From assembly GCA_963682025.1 (NCBI GenBank), contig OY821519.1, forward strand, positions 161,181,639 through 161,245,638: DNA of 64,000 nucleotides, given 5' to 3'. How positions within the stretch are numbered: position 1 is the first letter of the stretch; the number at the start of each line of letters is the position of its first letter. The notes under the pieces are model-generated. The model ran no database searches and was not told the DNA's origin. It saw nothing but the letters and a program-made list of their open reading frames with translations. Below, piece after piece: positions 54,411 through 64,000 of the stretch. The DNA comes from Cordilura impudica (lineage: Eukaryota > Arthropoda > Insecta > Diptera > Scathophagidae). Position numbers and translations under genes: made by a program.

Positions 54411-54672
54411 TTGTATTTTATTTTTAATTCTTAATTTTTAATTTTTGATTTTTAATTTTTATTTTTAATTTCTAATCTTTAATTTTGCTTTTAAATTTTT
54501 GATTTTTAATTGTTTAATTTTTAATTTTAAATTTTTAATTTTTATTTTTTAATTTTTAATTTTTAATTTTTAATTTTTAATTTTTAATTTTTAATTTTTA
54601 ATTTTTAATTTTTAATTTTTTAATTTTTAATTGTTAATTTTTTATTTTTTTATTTTTTATTTTAATTTTTAT
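54411..54672. repeat. (TTTTTAA)n-type low-complexity tract
   Basis: About 260 bases of slightly varied ATTTTTAATTTTTAA units. No coding potential. Confidence 0.9.
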
Positions 54673-54821
54673 TAATTTAGCGAATTAATTTTTCTGAGAC
54701 TCTTATTATCAGTTTTGTTATTATTTTCATTAAAAAACAATGTCAAATTATTATATTTGTCCTTAATGTACCCCTGTGTTGTTACACAGGCTAACAAACA
54801 AATAAATAAATAAATACATGT

Positions 54822-54860
54822 TATGTTACGGTTACGTGTGGCGAACTAGGCCTTTATTTT
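54822..54860. mobile_element. Solo Harbinger terminus
   Basis: GGTTACGTGTGGCGAACTAG followed by GCCTTTA matches the right TIR of the element at 44039-48282 with a couple of changes. The rest of that element is absent here. Confidence 0.65.
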
Positions 54861-55177
54861 ATCATTTATGCACTAAAGAGCCAAATGAAGTGCAACTCTG
54901 TTTGTTAATACCATAAAATTGTATTTACCCTAAAACAACATATTACAGAATTTTAAATAAATGAAATGCATATTGAGAAAACAATTTTGAGTTGTTAGTC
55001 GCTGCCAGGCAATTGCCAAGTGAAGGTCGTTTTACTCTCGCGGTCGTTTTAATAAAATTTTATCGATAACTCATAAAAACAAAAACACGAGAACTAATCT
55101 CTTTTTAATTTTTGTATAACTTAGATTTCTTTTTTGTGAAGCAACAAATTAATTAAGAAAACTTAAGACAATTTACT

Positions 55178-56026
55178 ATGAATGGGGTTCAACCCCCGAA
55201 CTACACCAAATCCAAAAGTAAACGTTTCCGAGACGAATATTTGGCACCACTCCCGTGTTTAGTACAATCGGAAAAACATATACCACGCTTTTTAGTAGCA
55301 TCTGCTGTTCAAAACAAGATATCAACTAAAACTTCTAAAACCACCATCTATCTAGCTTCTTATAATGTCTTCCAAATTGAAAAAGAACTCAAACATGATT
55401 AAAACACCAAATCTTAAATTTTTAAATGCTAAACACATTGATATCGTTCCGTTAAATATTACATTGCACAAAACCCTAAATTCGACCCAAGGCAGAATAC
55501 AGACAAAAATAAAACCATAGATACAGGTGCCGCTATTCTTACTTTCAATTTAATCCGTCGCCTTGAAACATCAAAGTTTGGATGGGAACGTGTTCGTATT
55601 GATGAATATGTATCTAACCCAATGAGATGTATCAACTACCGCCCACACAAAAAACAATGTGGATTCTTACCACCCCACGAGGTTTGCATAAGGAAACCCA
55701 TGCGTCTTACGATACCAAATGCCCTAGTTTTTTAAAACACAAATCCGTAAACAAAATTAAAGCTGATCGTAGATGCACAACACGAAATGCATGGAAGATA
55801 TTCAATGAAAATCCATCCCTACACACCATTAAACCATTCAAAAAAAAAAAACTAGCATTTGCCGAAGTTTTGTGCAAAAACGTGGACAAACCGAAACAAA
55901 ACCTCAAACTCACCCTCAACAAATATCGATAGTATAAACGTCAACAAAAAAAAAAAAAAAAACAATTTATCGAATATGCCAACAATAAAGCCAAGAATAA
56001 TGAAAACTTTCACTCAAATACATATA
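55178..56026 (+). pseudogene. Decayed gag-like ORF1 of another non-LTR element (family G), 5' part
   Basis: Starts MNGVQPPNYTKSKSKRFRDE at 55178 after a leader that may hold a promoter (GGTCGT near 55025). Peptides in several frames give the order expected of a jockey/LOA-type ORF1: VQSEKHIPRFLVAS, LASYNVFQIEKELKH, IVPLNITLHKTLNSTQGRI, GAAILTFNLIRRLETSKFGW, VRIDEYVSNPMRCIN, a damaged knuckle region (KKQCGF), then HASYDTKCPSFLKHKSVNKI and TTRNAWKIFNENPSLHTIK. The 'S-x-x-CP-x-x-x-x-x-x-x-I-x-x-I-K' tail after the knuckles is typical. Many frame changes. Cut by DD41D copy 2 at 56027 and continued at 57337. Confidence 0.65.
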
Positions 56027-57334
56027 ACGGGTGATTTTTTAAGAGCTTGATAACTTTTTAAAAAAAAAAAAAACGCATAAAATTTGCAAAATCTCATCGG
56101 TTCTTTATTTGAAACGTTAGATTGGTCCATGACATTTACTTTTTGAAGATAATTTCATTTAAATGTTGACCGCGGCTGCGTCTTAGGTGGTCCATTCGGA
56201 AAGTCCAATTTTGGGCAACTTTTTCGAGCATTTCGGCCGGAATAGCCCGAATTTCTTCGGAAATGTTGTCTTCCAAAGCTGGAATAGTTGCTGGCTTATT
56301 TCTGTAGACTTTAGACTTGACGTAGCCCCACAAAAAATAGTCTAAAGGCGTCAAATCGCATGATCTTGGTGGCCAACTTACCGGTCCATTTCTTGAGATG
56401 AATTGTTCTCCGAAGTTTTCCCTCAAAATGGCCATAGAATCGCGAGCTGTGTGGCATGTAGCGCCATCTTGTTGAAACCACATGTCAACCAAGTTCAGTT
56501 CTTCCATTTTTGGCAACAAAAAGTTTGTTAGCATCGAACGATAGCGATCGCCATTCACCGTAACGTTGCGTCCAACAGCATCTTTGAAAAAATACGGTCC
56601 AATGATTCCACCAGCGTACAAACCACACCAAACAGTGCATTTTTCGGGATGCATGGGCAGTTCTTGAACGGCTTCTGGTTGCTCTTCACTCCAAATACGG
56701 CAATTTTGCTTATTTACGAAGCCATTCAACCAGAAATGAGCCTCATCGCTGAACAAAATTTGTCGATAAAAAAGCGGATTTTCTGCCAACTTTTCTAGGG
56801 CCCATTCACTGAAAATTAGACGTTGTGGCAGATCGTTCGGCTTCAGTTCTTGCACGAGCTGTATTTTATACGGTTTTACACCAAGATCTTTGCGTAAAAT
56901 CTTCCATGTGGTCGAATAACACAAACCCAATTGCTGCGAACGGCGACGAATCGACATTTCACGGTCTTCAGTAACACTCTCAGAAACAGACGCAATATTC
57001 TCTTCTGTACGCACTGTACGCATTCGTGTGGTTGGTTTAATGTCCAATAAAGTAAACTGAGTGCGAAACTTGGTCACAATCGCATTAATTGTTTGCTCAC
57101 TTGGTCGATTATGTAGACCATAAATCGGACGTAAAGCGCGAAACACATTTCGAACCGAACACTGATTTTGGTAATAAAATTCAATGATTTGCAAGCGTTG
57201 CTCGTTAGTAAGTCTATTCATGATGAAATGTCAAAGCATACTGAGCATCTTTCTCTTTGACACCATGTCTGAAATCCCACGTGATCTGTCAAATACTAAT
57301 GCATGAAAATCCTAACCTCAAAAAAATCACCCGT
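56027..57334 (-). mobile_element. DD41D (rosa/VISITOR-type) mariner, copy 2
   Basis: 1308 bp, TA at 56025-56026 and 57335-57336, TIRs starting ACGGGTGATTTTTT. The only difference seen from copy 1 is in the A-run length near one end. Opposite orientation, about 17.5 kb away. Confidence 0.93.
56136..57221 (-). CDS. DD41D mariner transposase, 361 aa, copy 2
   Basis: Residue-for-residue the same protein as that of copy 1 (38621-39706), with Asp159, Asp252 and Asp294 forming the D-D-D triad and two N-terminal helix-turn-helix regions. The gene is intact, with short UTRs to the TIRs (about 110 bases each side). It interrupts the gag-like pseudogene of family G. Identity between two genomic copies points to very recent transposition, and this gene could supply transposase for both. 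Confidence 0.93.
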   Translation of the reverse strand: MNRLTNEQRLQIIEFYYQNQCSVRNVFRALRPIYGLHNRPSEQTINAIVTKFRTQFTLLDIKPTTRMRTVRTEENIASVSESVTEDREMSIRRRSQQLGLCYSTTWKILRKDLGVKPYKIQLVQELKPNDLPQRLIFSEWALEKLAENPLFYRQILFSDEAHFWLNGFVNKQNCRIWSEEQPEAVQELPMHPEKCTVWCGLYAGGIIGPYFFKDAVGRNVTVNGDRYRSMLTNFLLPKMEELNLVDMWFQQDGATCHTARDSMAILRENFGEQFISRNGPVSWPPRSCDLTPLDYFLWGYVKSKVYRNKPATIPALEDNISEEIRAIPAEMLEKVAQNWTFRMDHLRRSRGQHLNEIIFKK

Positions 57335-57336
57335 TA

Positions 57337-57572
57337 ATACCAATACTAAACACGAAGCAACAACAACCACACAAAAAACAAAATCAAATTTATCAACACA
57401 TATAACAACCAACTCATCAACAACAAAAACCCAAACTACAAACTCATCACAACAAAACAAGAATAATCAGCAAAGAATAATAACATCCCTGGAAGACTTC
57501 TATGAAGAAGACGAAGAAATGCCATGTACAAGCCACACTTACCACCAAAAAAAAAAACACATTATTACATAA
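57337..57572 (+). pseudogene. Family G gag-like ORF1, 3' part
   Basis: Thr/Gln/Asn/Ser-rich C-terminal tail of the gag split by the mariner, ending SLEDFYEEDEEMPCTSHTY and a Lys-rich end at 57572. Low-complexity tails of this kind are common at the end of non-LTR ORF1 proteins. No ORF2 could be recognised downstream. Confidence 0.5.
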
Positions 57573-57873
57573 ATTAGATAATACTGAACCATCTTCCGTA
57601 ATGGAAGATGACAGAACGTATTTTTTTATTCTATATTTTATTGATTTATTATCCATATCCTAGTTAGAACACAAAAACAACATTAGCAAGATTTAAAACT
57701 TGAGCGAAATTTAAATATACTCGTAAATACGAGCATTATGGTCTTTGTCACCCTGCGCCTTTATTTTTAATATTTTATAAATTTACTTTGTAAAATATTA
57801 TTTCAAACTAGCTGTTTTTACCCGGTCTTGCCCGGGATCCAAAGGCCTTTGATTTGAAAAATGGTTCACTATG
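57573..57873. other. No gene seen
   Basis: Possible remnant of ORF2 start, but no motif recognised. Confidence 0.4.
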
Positions 57874-57878
57874 CTTAC

Positions 57879-59030
57879 CAGGCGCTGAGTACTTAGTCCG
57901 CAATGAACAAATTCCCCAAAAAAATGAACTTTATCCCCAAAAATTTGTCTGAGATTGGGGAATTTGTTCATGATGAAGAAATTCCCCAATGTTTACGTTT
58001 TTTGGGGAGTAAATTCATTTTTTATTTAAATTTAAAATTTTATGATTTTTTAATTTAGAAGTTTTTTATAAGACGCTACATAAAAATGCTCAAAAATAAG
58101 CTGCGAAACCGCTTTAACTTTTTTTTTGAAGTTTATTTATTTTGTAAACCTCAAATATAACGGAATCGTTTGCAAATTAAAGGAATCAGAACTTTTAAAA
58201 ATTGAATTACTTCATTCATTAAGTGATCATTGTTGGAAATATATACATATTTCATTTATCTTCCTCAATTTTACTTGGTAAATTTTACTTTAAACAATAT
58301 AAAAAATTAAAACTCAATAGCCTTAGAAAAAATTTTTCAAAATATTAAAACTTTTATTTTCAAAACTTCAATTGGAAAAAATTCTTATTCCAATTGCATA
58401 ATAAATAAAAAATACTTTCTTTTCCAACAGTCATCATTGAGCAGAGACGTCAAATTTAGAATTTTCAAAAATGGAAAATAAATGCGACGTTTGAAATTGT
58501 GCCACAAGGTTGCCTTAAGCAACTGCTTATAGTATATGAATATTATTTATTGCACATACATACGTGGATAAAATTTATCATAAGACTTTTCACTGACTTT
58601 TCACCACTGCTGCCGCGCAGTTGTTGTAACTTATTTTAATGGCGAAATTATATTTTTCAGATCATTCCGATATTTTAGCTAAGATGTGTTCCGTGAGCGC
58701 GTCGCGTCCGCGTCCGCCACACTTTTGGCAGCCACACCTGTGCTGCCGCGCAGTTGTCAGCTTATTTTAATTGCCAAATTATATTTTTCAGATCATTCCA
58801 ATATTTCAGCTAAGTTACTATTGAACAGAATGCAGATTTTAAATACGTTTATTGCAGGACAGATATTGAGAGCAGTATGGGAACTTTTTCATTTCGTTTG
58901 GGGACCTTTTTTTTTTTAAAAAATTTTGGGGAATTTGTTCATCGTGAAGTTATTCCCCAATTTTTCGGGGAATAAGTTCGTTTTTTTTTTTTGGGAATTT
59001 GTTCATTGAGGGCTAAGTACTCAACGGCTG
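57879..59030. mobile_element. Inverted-repeat element with 5-bp target duplication
   Basis: 1152 bp. Ends are CAGGCGCTGAGTACTTAGTC at left and the complement of GGCTAAGTACTCAACGGCTG at right, flanked by CTTAC at 57874-57878 and 59031-59035. The inverted arms extend over 100 bases and are built of repeated GGGGAATTTGTTCAT / ATTCCCCAA modules, resembling foldback elements. No transposase. Inside is an 80-bp direct duplication (58595-58680 and 58735-58813). Confidence 0.72.
58595..58813. repeat. 80-bp internal direct duplication
   Basis: CTGCCGCGCAGTTGT...TTATTTTAAT...AAATTATATTTTTCAGATCA...ATTC occurs twice about 140 bases apart inside the inverted-repeat element, with a few differences. Confidence 0.75.
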
Positions 59031-59334
59031 CTTACCAATACAACTATGTTTATGCATGGATTATTTTGAGTGTATGATGTCTAAAAGTTACGAATTTTAG
59101 TTATTCTAGAGCTTTGGGATATACACTCAAACCTGCTTTTGTGCGATGGATAAGGACCACATTAAAAAAATGCATACAAAAAAAAATCGCACAAAACTTC
59201 AAGAGTAGCTATAAAAAATGGTTTTCGCAACGCAACTAAAAATTAATTTTTTATGCGGTTAATAGAGACCGCATAAAAAAGTCTCATTAAAAAAATATCT
59301 CAAAACCTTACGAAATAACTAAACATTTTCCAAT

Positions 59335-59820
59335 TGTATTTCAGAAAACATCAATTGAATTTCAGAAAACATCAATAGAATTTCAGAAAACATCAATAGA
59401 ATTTCAAAAACATCAATTGAGTTTCAGAAAACATCAATTAAATTTCAGAAAACATCAATTGAATTTCAGAGAACATCAATTGAATTTAAGAAAACATCAA
59501 TAGAATTTCAGAAAACATCGATAGAATTTCAGAAAACATCAATAGAATTTCAGAAAACATCAACTGAATTTCAGATAACATCAATGGAATATCAGAAAAC
59601 ATCAACAGAATCTCAGGAAACATCAATAGAATTTCAGAAAACATCAATTGAATTTCTGAAAACAGCAATTGAATTTCAGAAATCATCAATTGAATTTCAG
59701 AAAGCATCGAATGTATTTCAGAAAACATCAATTGTATTTCAGAAAACATCAATTGAATTTCAGAAAACATCAATTGGATTTCAGAAAACATCAATTGAAT
59801 TTCAGAAAACATCAACCGCT
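59335..59820. repeat. 21-bp minisatellite
   Basis: About 23 units of GAATTTCAGAAAACATCAAT plus one base. Because 21 is divisible by three and the unit lacks stops in some frames, long open frames appear on both strands (7-residue periodic peptides such as FQKTSIE). Bounded on each side by a 47-bp direct repeat (58999-59045, 59838-59884). Confidence 0.9.
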
Positions 59821-59884
59821 GGATTTCTAGACGCACTTTGTTCATTGAGGGCTAAGTACTCAACGGCTGCTTACCAATACAACT

Positions 59885-60284
59885 GTTTAGTCTAGTACGG
59901 CCTATATGCTATGCTTTCATGTGCAAGTTAGAATTGCAAATAGTTTTACAACTCACTTATACAGTGAAACAGATGAAATTGAAATATTTGTAATAGGTTG
60001 CTTTCCAATGTAGTTAAAAAGGTGAGATGGAAATATTTGTATGAATTAACATGTATCTGTTCAACCATGATATAAATCTGCTCTAATTTTGGGGAGTCAC
60101 AAATCATATAGTAAAAAAGGCAAGGCGGGAATATTTGTAATATGTTGATTTAAAATAATTATTTCATAATGGTGTAAACTCAAGAGTAGTAAGTAAAGAT
60201 ATTTATGCACAAAGTTTTAGGGAAGTCCATTGAAAAATTAAAATATGTTAACAAACACCAAAAGCGTATATAGAAAATTAAAAA
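59885..60284. other. No gene seen
   Basis: Spacer between the minisatellite and the next tandem array. Confidence 0.5.
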
Positions 60285-60960
60285 AAGTGGGCGTGACCGA
60301 TAGAAGCATGTGGTGACCTTACCGGGAGTACAGAGATCGTGTAAGCAAATTTCAGAGAAATTCGTTAAAAAGTTAAAATTTGTGTAGCGAACAAATGTAC
60401 CAAAAAACAGAACACGAATTGTATATAAAAAGTGGGCGTAAAAGTAGGCGTGGGCGATATGGAGCATGTGGTGACTTTCCCTGGAGTATGGAGATCGTGT
60501 GTACCAAATTTCAGAGAAATCAGTTAACAAATAAAAATTTGTATAGCGAACAAATATACCAAAAAACAGAAAATGAATTGTATATAAAAAGTGGGCGTAA
60601 AAGTAGGAAGCATATGGTGACCTTACCTGGAGCACAAAGATTGTGTGTACCAAATTTCAGAGAAATCCGTTAACAAATAAAAATTTGTATAGCGAACAAA
60701 TATATCAAAAAACAGAAAATGAATTGTATACAAAAAGTGGGCGTAAAAGTAGGCGTGGCCGATAAGAGGCATATGGTGACTTTCCCTGGAGTACAGAGAT
60801 TGTACATACCAAATTTCAGAGAAATCCGTTTACAAATAAAAATTGGTATAGCGAACAAATATTCCAAAACAGAAATGAATTGTATATATAAAGTAGACGT
60901 AAAGGTAGGCTTGGCCGATAAGAAATCCGTTGAAAATTACCAATTTCTATAGCGGTCAAA
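60285..60960. repeat. Tandem array of a 140-158-bp unit, about five copies
   Basis: Units begin AAAAAGTGGGCGTAAAAGTA near 60288, 60426, 60586, 60734 and 60888 and contain CATATGGTGACTTTCCCTGG, CCAAATTTCAGAGAAATC and TATAGCGAACAAATATACCA. The copies have diverged, so it is an older, satellite-like array. Frames through it are not genes. Confidence 0.85.
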
Positions 60961-60992
60961 CAAACAAACAAGCAGAAAATGAATTTTATATA

Positions 60993-61110
60993 CAGTGAAA
61001 GCTCCCATAACGGACAGCTCCCATATCCGGACATCTCCAATAACCGGACAAATTTCGTCGACCCAAGCTTTTCATATTTTTTTCTACACAAACCCGGACG
61101 CTCCAATAAC
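60993..61110 (+). mobile_element. Pogo/Tigger-like left terminus
   Basis: Preceded by TA, starts CAGTGAAAGCTCCCATAACG and continues with repeated TCCAATAACCGGAC motifs, typical of Tigger-type ends. A matching right end was not found, and no transposase is visible. Confidence 0.5.
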
Positions 61111-61473
61111 CGGACGCGGTGTATTTAAGGGGACAGGAACGATAAAATACACAAACGAGAAATGTATTAAATCTGTAGTTCCTCTTTTTACAAATCTGAT
61201 TCATATTTGTATTGATGCCAACCAATTTTGTGATTCCCCTGTTAACGAAAATGTAAATACACATACACATATTCATACCATATGTGTAGAGGATGAGGAT
61301 CGATCTGGCAACACGATTGATGGCGACGACTCTTTTGTTGCGCTAAAAGTATAAAATTTTTATTAATATATTGAAAATGTAATTTGTTTAAATAAAGTTA
61401 CTGGCTCGCGTACCTTAATTGCTTTTTTGAGCATTAACCTTGTCTGCGTGGGAATTGTTCCTGTTCTTTTGAG

Positions 61474-62194
61474 ATGGATGACGAAGTCGAAGACAATGAG
61501 TCTGCTGATGGCCATACTCCGGCCGTTGGCGTTAGTGACATCAGAAATTGTACTAAGAGATTGAGAAGAGATGGGGACAACTTACCTTTCAATTTAGATG
61601 TTTCTGCTTTAAAAGATAGAACCGTGAATAGTAATCCAGATAGATTCAACAAGTATGCAATACTTGCTGATCTGGAAATTGAGAACAACAACTTCAATAG
61701 CATGGATAATAACAACGACAACAGTGCTAATGGTAGTTCAGTTAACACAGGGAAGACACCTGGCAAACCGTTTTGTCCGCCAATATTTCTTTATAACGTT
61801 TAATATAAAGCATTTGATTGACCAGTTAGAGGCTAAAACACCAAAAATTGTTTTTAAAATTAGGAACGTAAACAAGCATAAATGTAAACTTTACCTTTCA
61901 GATTCTAATGTTCACTCTGAAATGATGTCTCTCCTGAGGGAGAAGAAAATAAAATTCTACTCTTTCACACCAAAGGATTTAAAACAAATTTCTCTTGTTT
62001 TACGAGGTCTGTATTACAAATCTGAAACAGACGATATAAAAAAGGCGTTAGATGGTTTGGTACCTGGCGTGGTGGCAAAGGTGTCAAAATTTTCTACAAC
62101 TTTTTCCAACAAAAATAACAAGGACACTGGTCTCTTCCTCATATCCCTACAATCTGGGAAGAAACTGGGGGACGCACAGTGGACCATATTTTGA
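61474..62194 (+). pseudogene. Family B-related gag ORF1 fragment
   Basis: Starts MDDEVEDNESADGHTPAVGV at 61474. It continues through GKPFCPPIFLYNV, a frame change near 61800, then NIKHLIDQLEAKTPKIVFKI, SDSNVHSEMMSLLREKKIKF and YSFTPKDLKQISLVLRGLYY. These align one for one with family B ORF1 (FCPPIILHNVNVKKLVDQL; SFTPPELKRVSVILRGLY). It breaks off after SGKKLGD at about 62185, before the zinc knuckles. Divergence from the copy at 12108 is clear, so it represents a related subfamily and not a recent copy. Confidence 0.8.
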
Positions 62195-62740
62195 GAAGAC
62201 GGCCAAAAATAATTTTTTTTGTTACCGATTTAAAAGTTATGTTATTCATTTGAAAGTAAATACTAGTAAACCTCGGGAGCCAAAAAATTGCGACTCTATC
62301 TCAACTATATCACAGCGAACAGGGTCTTCGAAAATGGGCTTTCTCAGCATTTTGCTAAAATTAAAAATTTCTTTGTAAATTTTTATTTTTGAATGACTGT
62401 TACTTTTTTGATTTAAAAGATTTTGAAGTGAAATAAATTTTGTATAATTTTGTGGCTTCCATACCATTAATGTTAAAAACGTAAAATCACTGAGTCATTC
62501 CGAAATTAAAAAAAAAAATTTTAAAAAAGGTCCAAATTTTCCGAAAATCTCCTACTTAATAGAGCATAACTCCTGCCAGTCAAAAGCAGTCAGAAAAAAT
62601 CTTGCACTCTTCTATAGTCTGAACCCTCCCCTATACTCCTATACCCTATTATACACCCGCCAGTTTCCGCCCGTGTGCACCAGAACAATTTTTCTGACCC
62701 AAGGTTAGATATTTTCTGCAAAATTTATGAATACAAAAGT
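62195..62740. other. No gene seen
   Basis: AT-rich sequence after the gag fragment. No domain recognised. Confidence 0.5.
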
Positions 62741-62744
62741 TGTC

Positions 62745-62885
62745 CACTATGTGGTTAGGATATACATATTAAGTTTGAGGTGATGTTTGTAACTGCCAAA
62801 AATATTGGACCTTTATCCATCTTTTATTATACGGATCGAATCAAAAACACTTTCTGAGTCGATTAAACGATGTCCGTCCGACCGT
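62745..62885 (+). mobile_element. HINE / mini-me fragment
   Basis: CACTATGTGGTTAGGATATA, GTTTGTAACTGCCAAAAATA, CGGATCGAATCAAAAACAC and GATGTCCGTCCGACCGTC parallel the left third of the HINE at 11022, with divergence. Confidence 0.55.
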
Positions 62886-63256
62886 CTGATGTTATGAATA
62901 TAAAAGTTGGTCGTACCGGTGCACCGCGGTGTATTTTTTTTCGTGTCGGTAGAGTTGTCAGGAGTTGTTATATACTTATAAAAAAGGGTTGAGATATAAT
63001 GCGCTTAATTGTTACAGGTACATTTACATAGGTATCTTTCAAAAACATTAATAGTCTGAATTAGAGTTATATAGTTTAAATACCTGACAAAATGGGAAAC
63101 AATTTAAATAACAGGTAAATGGTAAAAAAAAAACTATTGCGACATAGCCCTTTAAGATATGACCAGGTATGCTTCACCTTTTAAAAGGGGTTAGGGTGTG
63201 GGTTGTTTATGCTTCTAAAAGTGGTAATAAAAGATAAAAATTTTTATTTTACATAA
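62886..63256. other. No gene seen
   Basis: Upstream of the last gene. Nothing recognised. Confidence 0.5.
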
Positions 63257-63316
63257 TTGCAAGAAAGAGTATTTATAATAATGTTTCCACAATTATTATT
63301 CATTACAATTTGTGCA

Positions 63317-64000
63317 ATGGCTAAGTACTGTTACAGAGATCTGGCAGATATTTATTTTCAACGAAATGATGTAGACGATGTAATTTTGCACATAGTGAGC
63401 AACGACTTCTTTAAGAATTGTAACCTAGAAGACATTGAAATGCACAAAGGAAAAATTACTATTTTTGCATCGAATTTGAGAAGACGGTACATTGAATGCT
63501 CTCATAGCAAGGCAAAGATGTACAAACGTTACCAAGACTGGTTAATAAAGGAACTTATTTTTGAGAGTGCATCTACAACTGCCAACGAAAGTGGAAAAAA
63601 GGGTCGACCAGCAAAACCAAGTGACGGATGTAGTGAAAGATCTCGAAGGCGCAAGCTGGAGAATATCAGTGAAGAAATTTCTTAAAGAATTATTAAGGAT
63701 TCATTTTTGCACCAAATTCAACCAACCCAAAATAAAAAAAATAAAATTGAAATAATTGAAAAAATAGTAGAAGCGAGTCCAAGGCGCACAAAGAGGATTT
63801 TGAAAAGCATTCCTACACCAATTGAAGATAAGAAATTTACGCCGGAAGAAGCGTTCGCCCTATTTTTGGATTTGAAATTGATCAAAAATCAATATAAGGA
63901 ATTGCGGAAGCGTACCAATGAAAAGAATTGTGGGATTTTTCCAGAGTATCGAGATTTAGTTTCTGCCAAAAAAGAATGCTTACCTTCACAATCTGCTTTT
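63317..64000 (+). pseudogene. Orphan TE-type protein, N-terminal part, runs off the window
   Basis: From ATG 63317 (MAKYCYRDLADIYFQRNDVD) the frame is open to 63682, then has a TAA at 63683-63685 and continues in the same frame to the window end. Features: a basic KKGRPAKPSDGCSERSRRRK stretch at about residues 93-115, PRRTKRILKSIPTP, and KFTPEEAFALFLDLKLIKNQ, YKELRKRT, IFPEYRDLVSAKKECLPS. I recall a large unnamed arthropod/cnidarian protein family with the order GRPxKxFxxCSxRSKRRK, then SPEEALALxxxxxLxxxQY and YPxYxxVLxAKxxCYP, which occurs in many copies per genome and is probably transposon-borne. An upstream ATG at 63281 is possible. The single stop may be a mutation or an unseen intron. 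Confidence 0.55.

Noticed and set aside
59486..59895. Overlapping open frames of about 100 residues on both strands
   Set aside because: They are produced by a 21-bp tandem repeat whose period preserves the frame; there is no gene context or non-repetitive sequence.
59335..60960. Possible CRISPR array
   Set aside because: Units are contiguous tandem repeats without unique spacers, and the sequence is eukaryotic.
60180..61276. Membrane-protein-like frames on the minus strand
   Set aside because: They run through the 140-158-bp tandem array and a pogo-like terminus; hydrophobicity comes from A/T-rich codons.
1..64000. tRNA, rRNA or histone genes
   Set aside because: No cloverleaf-like or conserved rRNA sequence was noticed on either strand; short RNA genes could still be missed by eye.

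Overview
This is an AT-rich, intron-bearing eukaryotic window that is almost wholly transposable-element (TE) DNA. A higher fly (Diptera, Brachycera) is the best guess. Support: a decayed Dicer-1 fragment that looks insect-like, jockey-type non-LTR retrotransposons with Inr+DPE internal promoters, mini-me/DINE-1-like repeats carrying a (GTCC)n microsatellite, and rosa-like DD41D mariners. I cannot name the species. No intact host gene is visible. The host-derived pieces (Dicer-1, an ARMC8-like exon, a NOC3-like piece, two arrestin-like pieces) all carry lesions, which fits heterochromatin or a sex/Y-like chromosome (inference).

Layout. 17-2696: jockey-like family A, copy 1, with its 5' half inverted in front of its own 3' end (twin-priming structure). 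2711-4075: three copies of a Harbinger-type MITE. 4822-10914: dispersed repeats, MITEs and decayed host-gene fragments. 11022-11821: mini-me/HINE element. 11845-16795: jockey-like family B, full length, 14-bp target duplication, uninterrupted 971-aa endonuclease/reverse transcriptase. 16811-18202: repeats and the ARMC8-like piece. 18648-22885: family A copy 2, full length with a 15-bp target duplication. 23146-27731: MITE, a reverse-transcriptase fragment split by a hAT fragment, and a HINE. 27903-36048: family A copy 3, split by a 5-kb element (family C, 29155-34186) that itself carries a MITE. 36049-40500: a CR1-like element split by DD41D mariner copy 1 (38508-39813).

40527-43873: a 3.35-kb element with ~342-bp near-identical terminal inverted repeats (TIRs) coding for an orphan arthropod protein family; this is the best candidate for a poorly described system. 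44039-48282: a two-gene PIF/Harbinger element (transposase plus MADF protein) containing a MITE and a pogo-like insertion. 48473-53579: a hAT element invaded by a HINE, with a 1.15-kb segment in three tandem copies. 53880-57572: another hAT tail, A/T-rich simple sequence and a decayed gag gene split by DD41D copy 2 (56027-57334), whose protein is identical to that of copy 1. 57879-61110: an inverted-repeat element with a 5-bp target duplication, a 21-bp minisatellite, a ~150-bp tandem array and a pogo-like terminus. 61474-62194: a gag fragment related to family B. 63317-64000: the start of a second orphan TE-type gene that runs off the window.

How the parts relate. The window records layers of insertion: retrotransposons invaded by other retrotransposons, hAT pieces and mariners, and autonomous DNA elements alongside non-autonomous MITEs they might mobilise. 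The youngest events appear to be the two DD41D copies, family B at 11845, the long-TIR element (nearly identical arms) and the 1.15-kb triplication. All assignments come from reading the sequence and recalled family motifs; no database search was possible.
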